Shown piece after piece: positions 51,734-59,238 of a stretch of 64,000 nt of DNA. Location of the stretch: the NCBI GenBank assembly GCA_964413055.1, contig CAYPRB010000004.1, positions 62,001 through 126,000 on the forward strand, in the 5' to 3' direction. The notes under the pieces were generated by a model. The model was not told where the DNA came from. It did not search any database and was given only the letters and a program-made list of their open reading frames with translations. The stretch is from UBA3102 sp964413055. GTDB lineage: Bacteria > Bacillota > Desulfotomaculia > Desulfotomaculales > Pelotomaculaceae. Every line of letters starts with the position of its first letter. Within the stretch, counting starts at the first letter, position 1. The position numbers and the translations under genes are program-made.

Positions 51734-52675
51734 ATGAACACGGCATTTGTTTTTCCCGGTCAAGGTTCCCAATACGTCGGTATGGGCAGGGAAATGTATC
51801 TTAATTATCCTGAGGCGGCTTCCGTATTTAAACGGGCGGATGCAGCCCTCGGTTTTTCAATTTCCCGGCTTTGCTTTGAAGGCCCGGAGGAAGAGTTGCA
51901 AAAGACTGTTAATACCCAGCCGGCGGTGCTGACTACCAGTCTGGCCTGCCTGGAGGTGTTTAAAAAAGCGGGGGGAACTGTTCCGTCTGCCGTAGCCGGT
52001 CACAGCCTGGGTGAGTACACAGCCCTGGTGGCGGCCGGGTCGCTTGCCTTTGAGGATGCGCTTCGCGTGGTGCGCAAGCGGGGAGAATACATGCAGGAGG
52101 CGGTTCCCCTGGGGGCCGGCGGTATGGCTGCGGTCATGGGGTTGTCGGCAAAGGAGGTAATTTCTATTTGCCGCCGGGCCTCAGCGGTAGGTACCGTTGA
52201 GGCGGTAAACTTGAACTGCCCCGGCCAAATTGTGGTTGCCGGTGACCAGGCCGGTATCAACGCTGCCGGTGCCCTGGCGAAAAAAGCCGGTGCCAGGCGT
52301 TTCGTCCCGTTGCCGGTGAGTGCTCCTTTTCATTCCCGGTTGATGAAACCGGCCGGTGAAAGGTTGGCCCGGGACCTGAAAAGTATCAATATAGCCGATC
52401 CCGGCTTTCCGGTGGTTACCAACGTGGACGCGGATTTTGTCCATACCGGTTCCGGGGTAAGGCATGCTTTAATCCGGCAGGTCTACAGCCCCGTCAGGTG
52501 GGAGGAAAGCATCCGCCTGCTTAATGCTGCGGGAATTAATACTTTTATTGAAATCGGGCCCGGTAAAGTACTGAGCGGTTTAATTAAAAAGATTTGCCGC
52601 ACCGCAACCATATATCACATTGAAGATGAAAAGTCCTTGGAAAAAAACCTTGCACTTATGAAGGAGGTTGGCTAA
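51734..52675 (+). CDS. fabD: malonyl-CoA:ACP transacylase
   Basis: FabD loads malonyl groups onto ACP. It is 313 aa. VFPGQGSQYVGMG, the nucleophile serine in GHSLGEYTALVAAG and the catalytic histidine in PVSAPFHSRLM are present. It follows fabK by 3 bp. Confidence 0.96.
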   Translation: MNTAFVFPGQGSQYVGMGREMYLNYPEAASVFKRADAALGFSISRLCFEGPEEELQKTVNTQPAVLTTSLACLEVFKKAGGTVPSAVAGHSLGEYTALVAAGSLAFEDALRVVRKRGEYMQEAVPLGAGGMAAVMGLSAKEVISICRRASAVGTVEAVNLNCPGQIVVAGDQAGINAAGALAKKAGARRFVPLPVSAPFHSRLMKPAGERLARDLKSINIADPGFPVVTNVDADFVHTGSGVRHALIRQVYSPVRWEESIRLLNAAGINTFIEIGPGKVLSGLIKKICRTATIYHIEDEKSLEKNLALMKEVG

Positions 52676-52676
52676 A

Positions 52677-53423
52677 ATGGATTTTGACGGTAAAATTGCC
52701 ATCGTCACCGGTGCTTCCAGAGGTATCGGGAGTGCTATAGCACTGGCCCTGGCTAAAAGCGGGGCGGGGGTAGTGATAAATTACGCCTCCCGGCACAGCG
52801 CCGCCGGGGAAGTGGCGGAAGCCGTCAAGAATGCCGGAGGCCGGGCACTGGTTTACAAGTCCGATGTGGCTGACCCGGGTGAGGCCGAAGCTTTGGTCAA
52901 TGCAGCGGTAGCCGAATTCGGCAGGATTGACATTCTGGTCAATAACGCCGGAATTACCAGGGATAATCTAATATTACGGATGAAAGACAATGACTGGGAC
53001 GAGGTAATGGCAATAAACCTGAAAGGAGTTTTTAACTGTACCAGGGCTGCTGTCCGGCATATGGTTAAAAACCGCTACGGGAGAATTGTCAATATCAGTT
53101 CGGTAGTAGCTTTAACGGGAAATTCCGGACAGGTTAATTATTGTGCCGCCAAAGCCGGGTTAATTGGTTTTTCCAAGGCTGCGGCCAAGGAGGTCGGTGC
53201 CCGTAATATTACCGTAAACGTGGTGGCCCCCGGTTTTATTACCACCGAGATGACCGCCGGCCTGCCGGAAAAAGTAAAAGCGCACATGTTGGCGCAGATT
53301 CCTTTGAAAAAGTTTGGCAGTCCTGAAGATGTGGCTGGTATGGTCGCCTTTCTTGCTTCAGATGCTGCCGCTTATATAACGGGTCAAACTTTTGTTGTAG
53401 ATGGCGGAATGTCGTGCTTTTAG
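52677..53423 (+). CDS. fabG: 3-oxoacyl-ACP reductase
   Basis: FabG is the NADPH-dependent ketoreductase of fatty-acid elongation, a short-chain dehydrogenase. It is 248 aa from ATG 52677, with AAGGAGG 9 nt upstream; TTG 52668 is an in-frame alternative overlapping fabD. The Rossmann motif TGASRGIGSA, NNAG, and the catalytic Tyr155/Lys159 in YCAAK are present. The C-terminus ends GGMSCF, close to the usual GGMxM. Confidence 0.95.
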   Translation: MDFDGKIAIVTGASRGIGSAIALALAKSGAGVVINYASRHSAAGEVAEAVKNAGGRALVYKSDVADPGEAEALVNAAVAEFGRIDILVNNAGITRDNLILRMKDNDWDEVMAINLKGVFNCTRAAVRHMVKNRYGRIVNISSVVALTGNSGQVNYCAAKAGLIGFSKAAAKEVGARNITVNVVAPGFITTEMTAGLPEKVKAHMLAQIPLKKFGSPEDVAGMVAFLASDAAAYITGQTFVVDGGMSCF

Positions 53424-53465
53424 AAGGATACCGGTAAAGTTACGCAAAGGGGGTGAATGGTAATT

Positions 53466-53696
53466 ATGGCTATAATTGATAAGGTGAAGTCGATTATTGT
53501 TGAACAGTTAGGGGTTGAAGAAGAGGAAGTTAAAATGGAGGCATCATTTGTAGATGATCTGGGTGCCGATTCTTTAGATATCGTAGAACTCGTCATGGCC
53601 CTGGAAGAAGAGTTTGACCTGGAAATTCCCGACGAAGATGCGGAAAAGATTAGCACGGTCGGTGAAGCTGTCAAGTATATTCAGGAGCACCAATAA
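53466..53696 (+). CDS. acpP: acyl carrier protein
   Basis: ACP carries growing acyl chains on a phosphopantetheine arm attached at Ser36 in GADSLDIVEL. It is 76 acidic residues from ATG 53466; an ATG three codons earlier lies too close to the GGGGGTG ribosome site. It sits between fabG and fabF. Confidence 0.97.
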   Translation: MAIIDKVKSIIVEQLGVEEEEVKMEASFVDDLGADSLDIVELVMALEEEFDLEIPDEDAEKISTVGEAVKYIQEHQ

Positions 53697-53709
53697 AATT
53701 TTGAGATCT

Positions 53710-53738
53710 AGTCCCGGGGGAAACCGCGGGGCTTTTTT
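53710..53738 (+). terminator. terminator-like hairpin between acpP and fabF
   Basis: AGTCCC-GGG and CC-GGGGCT pair round a GAAA tetraloop with one internal mismatch, followed by TTTTTT. It lies inside an operon, so it probably gives partial termination, which would raise acpP relative to fabF. Confidence 0.75.
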
Positions 53739-53756
53739 GAGAGGGAGGAGCAAATT

Positions 53757-55001
53757 TTGCAAAAACGGGTAGTCATTACCGGTCTTGGTATCATTTCCCC
53801 CGTGGGTATTGGAAGGGAGCAGTTCTGGTCTGCATTGACCGGCGGGGTTTCCGGGATCAAGGCGGTAACCAGGTTTGACCCCGAAAAATTCAGTACTAAA
53901 ATTGCGGGTGAAGTGGTCGATTTCGATCCGTTGTTTTATTTTGAAAAAAAAGATGCCCGGCGAATGGACCGTTTTACCCAGTTTGCAGTAGCAGCTACGG
54001 GTATGGCGCTCAAGGACGCTGAACTGGACCTTGAAAAGGAGGACCGGGACCGGGTAGGAGTAATCCTCGGCTCCGGTATCGGCGGTATCGAGACTTTGGA
54101 AAACCAGGCCGCGGTGTTGGACAAGAGGGGCCCCGGGCGGGTCAGTCCGATTTTTGTACCCATGATGATTGCTAATATGGGAGCGGCACAAATAGCGATA
54201 AATTACCGCCTGCACGGGCCGAACCTGACCTGTGTCACCGCCTGTGCCTCCAGTACAAATGCCGTGGGTGACGCCTTCAAGCTGCTGCAGTCGGGTAAAG
54301 CCGATGTGATCATTACAGGAGGTGCGGAAGCGCCGATTACGCCTCTGGCTATGGCCGGATTTTGTTCCATGAAGGCGATGTCGACCAGGAACGAAGAGCC
54401 TGAAAGAGCCAGCCGGCCCTTTGATGCCGGCAGGGACGGGTTTATTGTGGGCGAGGGTGCGGCAATACTGGTGTTGGAAACTCTGGAACACGCCGTTAAG
54501 CGGGGTGCGTGGATTTATGCGGAAGTTGACGGCTATGCCAGTACCTGTGATGCTTATCATATCACCGCTCCCGACCCGGAAGGACACGGAGCGGCAAATT
54601 CCATGAAACAGGCACTTGCCGATGCAGAAATGGATCCCGACGCGGTTAACTATATCAACGCCCATGCCACTTCAACATCTCTGGGTGATAAAGCTGAAGT
54701 TACTGCGGTTAAAAAAATATTCGGCAAGCACGCCTATGAATTAGCAATAAGTTCTACCAAGTCCATGACCGGACATTTGCTGGGTGCAGCCGGCGGCTTG
54801 GAAGCCATAGTTTCGGTCCTGGTTATTTCCAGGGGGGTAATTCCGCCTACGGTTAACTATGAAGAGCCCGAACCGGAATGCGATCTGGATTTTGTTCCTA
54901 ACGTTGCCAGAAAAGCCGGTGTTAATGTGGCGCTGTCAAACTCTTTTGGTTTTGGCGGTCATAATGCCACGCTGATATTTAAAAAATTCAGCTCCAGTTA
55001 A
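53757..55001 (+). CDS. fabF: 3-oxoacyl-ACP synthase II
   Basis: FabF elongates acyl-ACP by condensation with malonyl-ACP. It is 414 aa from TTG 53757 behind GGGAGGAG. The catalytic Cys163 is in TACASSTNA, and the two histidines are in NAHATSTSLGD and TGHLLGAAGG. It is the last fatty-acid gene of the operon. Confidence 0.96.
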   Translation: MQKRVVITGLGIISPVGIGREQFWSALTGGVSGIKAVTRFDPEKFSTKIAGEVVDFDPLFYFEKKDARRMDRFTQFAVAATGMALKDAELDLEKEDRDRVGVILGSGIGGIETLENQAAVLDKRGPGRVSPIFVPMMIANMGAAQIAINYRLHGPNLTCVTACASSTNAVGDAFKLLQSGKADVIITGGAEAPITPLAMAGFCSMKAMSTRNEEPERASRPFDAGRDGFIVGEGAAILVLETLEHAVKRGAWIYAEVDGYASTCDAYHITAPDPEGHGAANSMKQALADAEMDPDAVNYINAHATSTSLGDKAEVTAVKKIFGKHAYELAISSTKSMTGHLLGAAGGLEAIVSVLVISRGVIPPTVNYEEPEPECDLDFVPNVARKAGVNVALSNSFGFGGHNATLIFKKFSSS

Positions 55002-55091
55002 ATATATTGATTAATTCTGATTTATAATTTAAAGACCGGTCTAATTTTTAAATTGCAGCTGATCTATATAAATTTTCGCGTTTAGTAAAAA

Positions 55092-55823
55092 ATGAACCGG
55101 GTGATCAAAGTGTTTAAAAACAAAGACGGTGTGGAGCGCCTGAAGAAAAATTTAGGTTTTAACTGGTATGACGAAAATTTATTGCATCAGGCGCTTACGC
55201 ACAGTTCATATACTTATGAAAAACGTTCGTTGGGAGTCAACAACCAGCGACTGGAATTTTTAGGAGATGCTGTTCTGGAATTGGCAATCAGCGATTATTT
55301 ATACCACCGGTATCCGGAATGGGACGAAGGGGAACTAACCAAAAAGCGGGCTGCAGTAGTTTGTGAACCGTCCCTGGTCAGGGCGGCCAGAAAATTGCAA
55401 TTGGGTTCCTGCCTTAAAATAAGTAGAGGCGAAGAAAAATCCGGGGGCAGGGAACGCCCGTCTATTCTGGCCGATGCTTTTGAAGCCCTGCTGGGGGCGG
55501 TATACCTGGACCAGGGACAGGCCGTTGCCGGAAAGCTGGCTCTTTTTTATTTGCAACCGGTATTGCAGGATATCCTGGAAGGACGGCTCGAACAGGACTA
55601 TAAGACCGAGTTGCAGGAAATTGTTCAGCAGTGCGGCAGCGTAAAGGTAAAATATGCGATCATAGAAGAAGCGGGACCAGACCATGATAAAATTTTTACC
55701 GCCGGAGTATATTACCAGGGTATCATGCTGGGCAGGGGTACCGGGGGGTCTAAAAAAGACGCTGAACAACAGGCGGCCAAGGCGGCCCTGAAAGAGAAAA
55801 ACAAAATAAGTATTTCAAGGTAA
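55092..55823 (+). CDS. rnc: ribonuclease III
   Basis: RNase III cleaves double-stranded RNA in rRNA maturation and mRNA decay. It is 243 aa. The catalytic signature NQRLEFLGDAVLELAISDYL is present, and a dsRNA-binding domain occupies about residues 165-240 (DYKTELQEIVQQ to KKDAEQQAAKAAL). The ribosome site before ATG 55092 is poor; GTG 55101 is a possible alternative. A palindrome lies about 50 bp upstream. Confidence 0.95.
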   Translation: MNRVIKVFKNKDGVERLKKNLGFNWYDENLLHQALTHSSYTYEKRSLGVNNQRLEFLGDAVLELAISDYLYHRYPEWDEGELTKKRAAVVCEPSLVRAARKLQLGSCLKISRGEEKSGGRERPSILADAFEALLGAVYLDQGQAVAGKLALFYLQPVLQDILEGRLEQDYKTELQEIVQQCGSVKVKYAIIEEAGPDHDKIFTAGVYYQGIMLGRGTGGSKKDAEQQAAKAALKEKNKISISR

Positions 55824-55893
55824 CCGTAATAAAAAAACGTTCCGGGTCCTTATCATGGGATTAATCATATTAGCAGGAGGTTTAAAGTATGCC

Positions 55894-56802
55894 ATGGGTA
55901 TTTTTAATCGTTTAAAAGATAGACTAACCAAGACCCGTCAGGGTTTGTGCGAAAAAATGGACCATTTAATTTGCCGCCGCAAGTTAGACGAAGATTTTTA
56001 CGAAGAGCTGGAAGATATTCTGGTCCAGGCGGATGTAGGGGTGAATACCGCTCTGGACCTGGTGGAGAAGGTAAAGAACACGGTTCGGGAGAGGCGGGTG
56101 GACGATGCCGGGGAATTAAAACCCATACTTAAGGAACATATCAAAAATTTACTTGGTGACAGTGTGGCATTGCTCAACTCCAGTCCCGCGCCGCCTACGG
56201 TTGTCACGGTAATCGGGGTCAACGGGGTCGGTAAAACCACGACCATCGGTAAACTGGCGCACCTTTACAAATCGGAGGGCAAAAAGGTTATCTTAGGTGC
56301 CGCCGATACCTTCCGCGCGGCAGCGATTGACCAGCTGGAAATTTGGGCCCAGCGGGTAGGAGTGGATTTAATCAGGCACCGGGAAGGGGCCGACCCTGCG
56401 GCGGTAGCTTACGATTCCCTGCAGGCTGCCAAAGCCCGCCAGGCCGACGTTTTAATTTTAGATACCGCCGGCAGACTGCACACAAAAAACAATTTGATGG
56501 AAGAGTTGAAAAAGATCGGAAGGGTGCTGGCCCGTGAAATGCCCGGAGCTCCTCACGAGGTGCTTCTGGTGCTGGATGCCACTACCGGACAGAACGCCGT
56601 CAACCAGGCCAGGTTCTTCGGCGAGACCGCCGGTGTGACCGGTATCGTCCTGGCCAAGCTGGACGGCAGCGCCAAGGGCGGGGTAGTAATAGCAGTGCGG
56701 CAGGCCCTGGACCTACCGGTAAAACTAATCGGGATCGGGGAGGAGCTTGACGACCTCCGTATATTTGATGCCGGGGAGTTTGTCGAAGCCCTGTTTGCAT
56801 AA
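55894..56802 (+). CDS. ftsY: signal recognition particle receptor FtsY
   Basis: FtsY is the membrane-associated SRP GTPase receptor. The short form (302 aa) consists only of the N and G domains, without the long acidic extension of enterobacteria. GTPase motifs are GVNGVGKTTTIGKLA, DTAGRLHTKNNLMEEL and AKLDGSAKGG. ATG 55894 is 13 nt after GGAGG, an unusually long distance; an out-of-frame ATG at 55889 sits at the ideal distance. It follows rnc by 70 bp, with no smc gene between. Confidence 0.93.
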   Translation: MGIFNRLKDRLTKTRQGLCEKMDHLICRRKLDEDFYEELEDILVQADVGVNTALDLVEKVKNTVRERRVDDAGELKPILKEHIKNLLGDSVALLNSSPAPPTVVTVIGVNGVGKTTTIGKLAHLYKSEGKKVILGAADTFRAAAIDQLEIWAQRVGVDLIRHREGADPAAVAYDSLQAAKARQADVLILDTAGRLHTKNNLMEELKKIGRVLAREMPGAPHEVLLVLDATTGQNAVNQARFFGETAGVTGIVLAKLDGSAKGGVVIAVRQALDLPVKLIGIGEELDDLRIFDAGEFVEALFA

Positions 56803-56822
56803 ATTAATATTAAATACACTCC

Positions 56823-56846
56823 AATGGCTGTAAAGCCATTTTTTTA
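56823..56846 (+). terminator. terminator after ftsY
   Basis: AATGGCT and AGCCATT form a perfect 7-bp stem with a 4-base loop followed by TTTTT. Confidence 0.85.
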
Positions 56847-56876
56847 TTGTTTAAGCAATATTGCGAGAACCCCCAC

Positions 56877-56950
56877 ACAACAAATTCGCCTTTACGCAAC
56901 CTGTGGACTTACAACGCGGCTCATGTTCGCCCCTTAAAATTGTCCGAGCC
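56877..56950 (-). repeat. dispersed ~70-bp repeat, copy 2 (inverted)
   Basis: Read on the minus strand, this element matches copy 1 at 47979-48046 over about 70 bases with one small gap. Shared blocks include CAATTTTAAGGG, CGAACATGAG, CGCGTTGTAAG and GGCGAATTTGTT. It lies between the ftsY terminator and the small zinc-ribbon gene. Confidence 0.85.
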
Positions 56951-57041
56951 TTTTTTTATAAATAATTTTTAGGAAGGGAAAGTTAAGCGCAAGATTGGTT
57001 ATCGAGCAAATTATACGAATATTGAGATAGGCGGTGTTTGA

Positions 57042-57290
57042 ATGCCGGTATGCCCTTTGTGCAACGGCCTGCTCCCGGTGCGAAAAAAATGTCCGGTTTG
57101 CCGGGGTGCAATGATTGACGCCGGATTGCTGCAGGACTATTACGATAACTACAGTGCCTATTTGGATCAGGATCTTTACCGGGACGGGTACCGGTCCTCG
57201 GATCAAGATCATTGTGTGCATCTTTTGGCCTGTCCCCGCTGCCACTTTGATCTGACCCTGGTAATAGACAAAAATAATTCATTTATATGA
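57042..57290 (+). CDS. small zinc-ribbon-like protein of unknown function
   Basis: This is an 82-aa protein with three CxxC pairs: CPLC, CPVC and CPRC. The first two are close together at the N-terminus and the third is near the C-terminus, with a tyrosine- and aspartate-rich stretch between. The pattern suggests one or two zinc ribbons. The ribosome site (GGCGGTG) is modest. It precedes the methylthioadenosine salvage genes by 94 bp. No function can be given. Confidence 0.7.
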   Translation: MPVCPLCNGLLPVRKKCPVCRGAMIDAGLLQDYYDNYSAYLDQDLYRDGYRSSDQDHCVHLLACPRCHFDLTLVIDKNNSFI

Positions 57291-57384
57291 TTTGACAGGA
57301 ATAAATGCTTAAAAAGCGAATATTTAGGAAAAGATTAACGTTTTTTATCACTGAACGTAAAAATGCAAGGAGGCTGAAAAGTCA

Positions 57385-58161
57385 GTGGAGGTTAAAATTG
57401 CGGTTATCGGCGGCACCGGGGTTTATGACCCTAACATACTAAGCAATTTAAGTGATGAAACGGTTGTCACTCCTTACGGAGATGTTAACCTTAAAATCGG
57501 CAGCTACCGGGATAAGCCCGTGGCTTTTTTAAATCGTCACGGGATGGAACATTCCATACCGCCGCACCTGGTTAATTACCGGGCCAATATTGATGCTTTA
57601 AAGAAACTGGGGGTGAAGAACGTTTTGGCCACGGGGGCGGTGGGTTCGTTAAATCCCGCCATGCAGCCCGGTCATTTTGTTTTTGTCGATCAGTTTATAG
57701 ATTTTACCAAGGGTCGCAAACAGACTTTTTTTGAAGGCGGTGCATCCGGGGTGGTGCATATCGACCTCACTGAACCGTATTGTTCCGGTTTAAGGGAAAT
57801 TCTTTCCCGGGCGGCCAGAAGCCTGGGTCTTTCCGCACACCCGGCGGGTACTTACGTTTGCTGCGAGGGGCCGCGTTTCGAAACCGCCGCCGAAATTAAA
57901 ATGTACCGTTTGCTGGGAGGAGATTTGGTGGGTATGACCGGGGTACCCGAGGTTCCCCTGGCCCGGGAGGCGGAAATGTGTTATACCACTATTGCCATGG
58001 TGACCAATTACGCGGCCGGGATTTCTCCCACCCGTCTCACGCACCGGGAGGTCCTGGATATGATGGCGCAGAACAGTGAAAATATTAGGAAGCTGGTAAT
58101 GCAAGCCATTGCCTGGATCGAACGGGACCGTTCGTGTACCTGCCACCGCTCGATCCAATAA
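57385..58161 (+). CDS. mtnP: MTAP-family nucleoside phosphorylase, probably S-methyl-5'-thioinosine-preferring
   Basis: This enzyme cleaves 5'-methylthio-nucleosides with phosphate to give 5-methylthioribose 1-phosphate and a purine base. It is 258 aa from GTG 57385 behind AAGGAGG. VIGGTGVYDP, NRHG and CCEGPRFETAAEI are family motifs. The base-recognition loop reads VTNYAAG (Asn208); adenine-specific MTAPs, such as the human enzyme as I recall it, have TDYD there. Asn is typical of 6-oxopurine-using relatives. With mtaD nearby, methylthioinosine is a likely substrate. It overlaps no gene; mtnA follows by 18 bp. Confidence 0.85.
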   Translation: MEVKIAVIGGTGVYDPNILSNLSDETVVTPYGDVNLKIGSYRDKPVAFLNRHGMEHSIPPHLVNYRANIDALKKLGVKNVLATGAVGSLNPAMQPGHFVFVDQFIDFTKGRKQTFFEGGASGVVHIDLTEPYCSGLREILSRAARSLGLSAHPAGTYVCCEGPRFETAAEIKMYRLLGGDLVGMTGVPEVPLAREAEMCYTTIAMVTNYAAGISPTRLTHREVLDMMAQNSENIRKLVMQAIAWIERDRSCTCHRSIQ

Positions 58162-58179
58162 ATTAGGAGGTATTTTGTT

Positions 58180-59217
58180 TTGGAAACGATGCGTTGGAAG
58201 GAGGATGGCCGGCTGGAATTACTGGATCAGACCGGACTTCCGCACGAGGTGGGATATTTAACCTGTTCGAATTACCGGGAGGTGGCCGGTGCCATCAAAA
58301 GCCTTGCGGTCAGGGGTGCCCCCGCCATCGGAGCAGCGGCTGCATACGGGCTGGTCCTGGCGGCAAAGGCCGTAAAGGAACTCACCAGAGAAGAATTTTT
58401 GCTCAGGTTGGAAGCGGCGGCCGGTGAGCTTGCGGCCACCAGGCCGACGGCGGTTAATTTACGGTGGGCGCTGGACCGGTTGTTGCAAAGATTGCGTTCT
58501 AATCCCAGTCAAGAGGTGCCGGTACTGAAAGCTGCGCTGTTGGAAGAGGCCCATGCCGTTTTCCGGGAAGATGTGGCGGGCAATGTTAAAATCGGTAGTT
58601 ACGGTAAGGAACTGATTCCTTTCGGGGCGCGTATTTTAACCCACTGTAATGCCGGTGCCCTGGCCACGGCCGGCTACGGCACCGCTTTGGGGATTATCCG
58701 GGCGGCTCACGGGGCGGGTAAAAAGGTAGCCGTTTATGCCGGTGAGACCAGGCCGTTATTACAGGGGGCCAGGCTTACCGTCTGGGAACTGGTGCGGGAA
58801 GGAATTCCGGTAACCTTGATCACTGATAATATGGCCGGATATTTAATGGCCAGGGAGAGAGTTGACCTGGTGCTTGTGGGTGCTGACCGTATTGCGGCCA
58901 ACGGTGACGTGGCTAATAAAATCGGCACTTACAGCCTGGCGGTGCTGGCCCGGAAGCACGGCCTGCCTTTTTACGTGGCGGCTCCGTTTTCAACGGTGGA
59001 TCTGAAGCTTGCTTCCGGAGCGGAGATTCCCATTGAAGAACGGGCGCCCAATGAGGTGACGCATCTGGGTGGGCAGCCGCTGGCTCCGGAAGGAGTACGG
59101 GTGTGGAACCCGGCTTTTGATGTTACTCCCCACCGTCTGGTTTCTGCCGTGATCACTGACCGGGGAGTGGTGTGCCCGCCCTACCAGGAAAATTTGAAAA
59201 AAGTGGCGGGAGAATAA
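58180..59217 (+). CDS. mtnA: S-methyl-5-thioribose-1-phosphate isomerase
   Basis: MtnA isomerises 5-methylthioribose 1-phosphate to the ribulose form. It is 345 aa from TTG 58180, 9 nt after AGGAGG. LAVRGAPAIGAAAAYG, the catalytic-cysteine segment THCNAGALATAGYGTALG, ETRPLLQGARLT and GADRIAANGDVANKIGTY are diagnostic against the eIF2B-like relatives. It acts directly after MtnP. Later aerobic salvage genes (mtnB, mtnC, mtnD) are not in the window. Confidence 0.95.
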   Translation: METMRWKEDGRLELLDQTGLPHEVGYLTCSNYREVAGAIKSLAVRGAPAIGAAAAYGLVLAAKAVKELTREEFLLRLEAAAGELAATRPTAVNLRWALDRLLQRLRSNPSQEVPVLKAALLEEAHAVFREDVAGNVKIGSYGKELIPFGARILTHCNAGALATAGYGTALGIIRAAHGAGKKVAVYAGETRPLLQGARLTVWELVREGIPVTLITDNMAGYLMARERVDLVLVGADRIAANGDVANKIGTYSLAVLARKHGLPFYVAAPFSTVDLKLASGAEIPIEERAPNEVTHLGGQPLAPEGVRVWNPAFDVTPHRLVSAVITDRGVVCPPYQENLKKVAGE

Positions 59218-59238
59218 GATTCAGGAGGTTTTTAGAAG

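Noticed and set aside
53574..54665. 363-codon open frame on the minus strand across acpP and fabF
   Set aside because: Both covered genes are unmistakable and essential; the antisense product shows no family features.
55031..55042. AAAGACCGGTCT palindrome upstream of rnc as a second FapR operator or RNase III autoregulatory stem
   Set aside because: The half-site spacing differs from the FapR box by one base and the short perfect palindrome cannot form the long stem used in rnc autoregulation. It remains unexplained but weak.
57291..57384. SAM or SAH riboswitch before mtnP
   Set aside because: The gap is only 94 bases and contains none of the conserved core sequences of those riboswitches.
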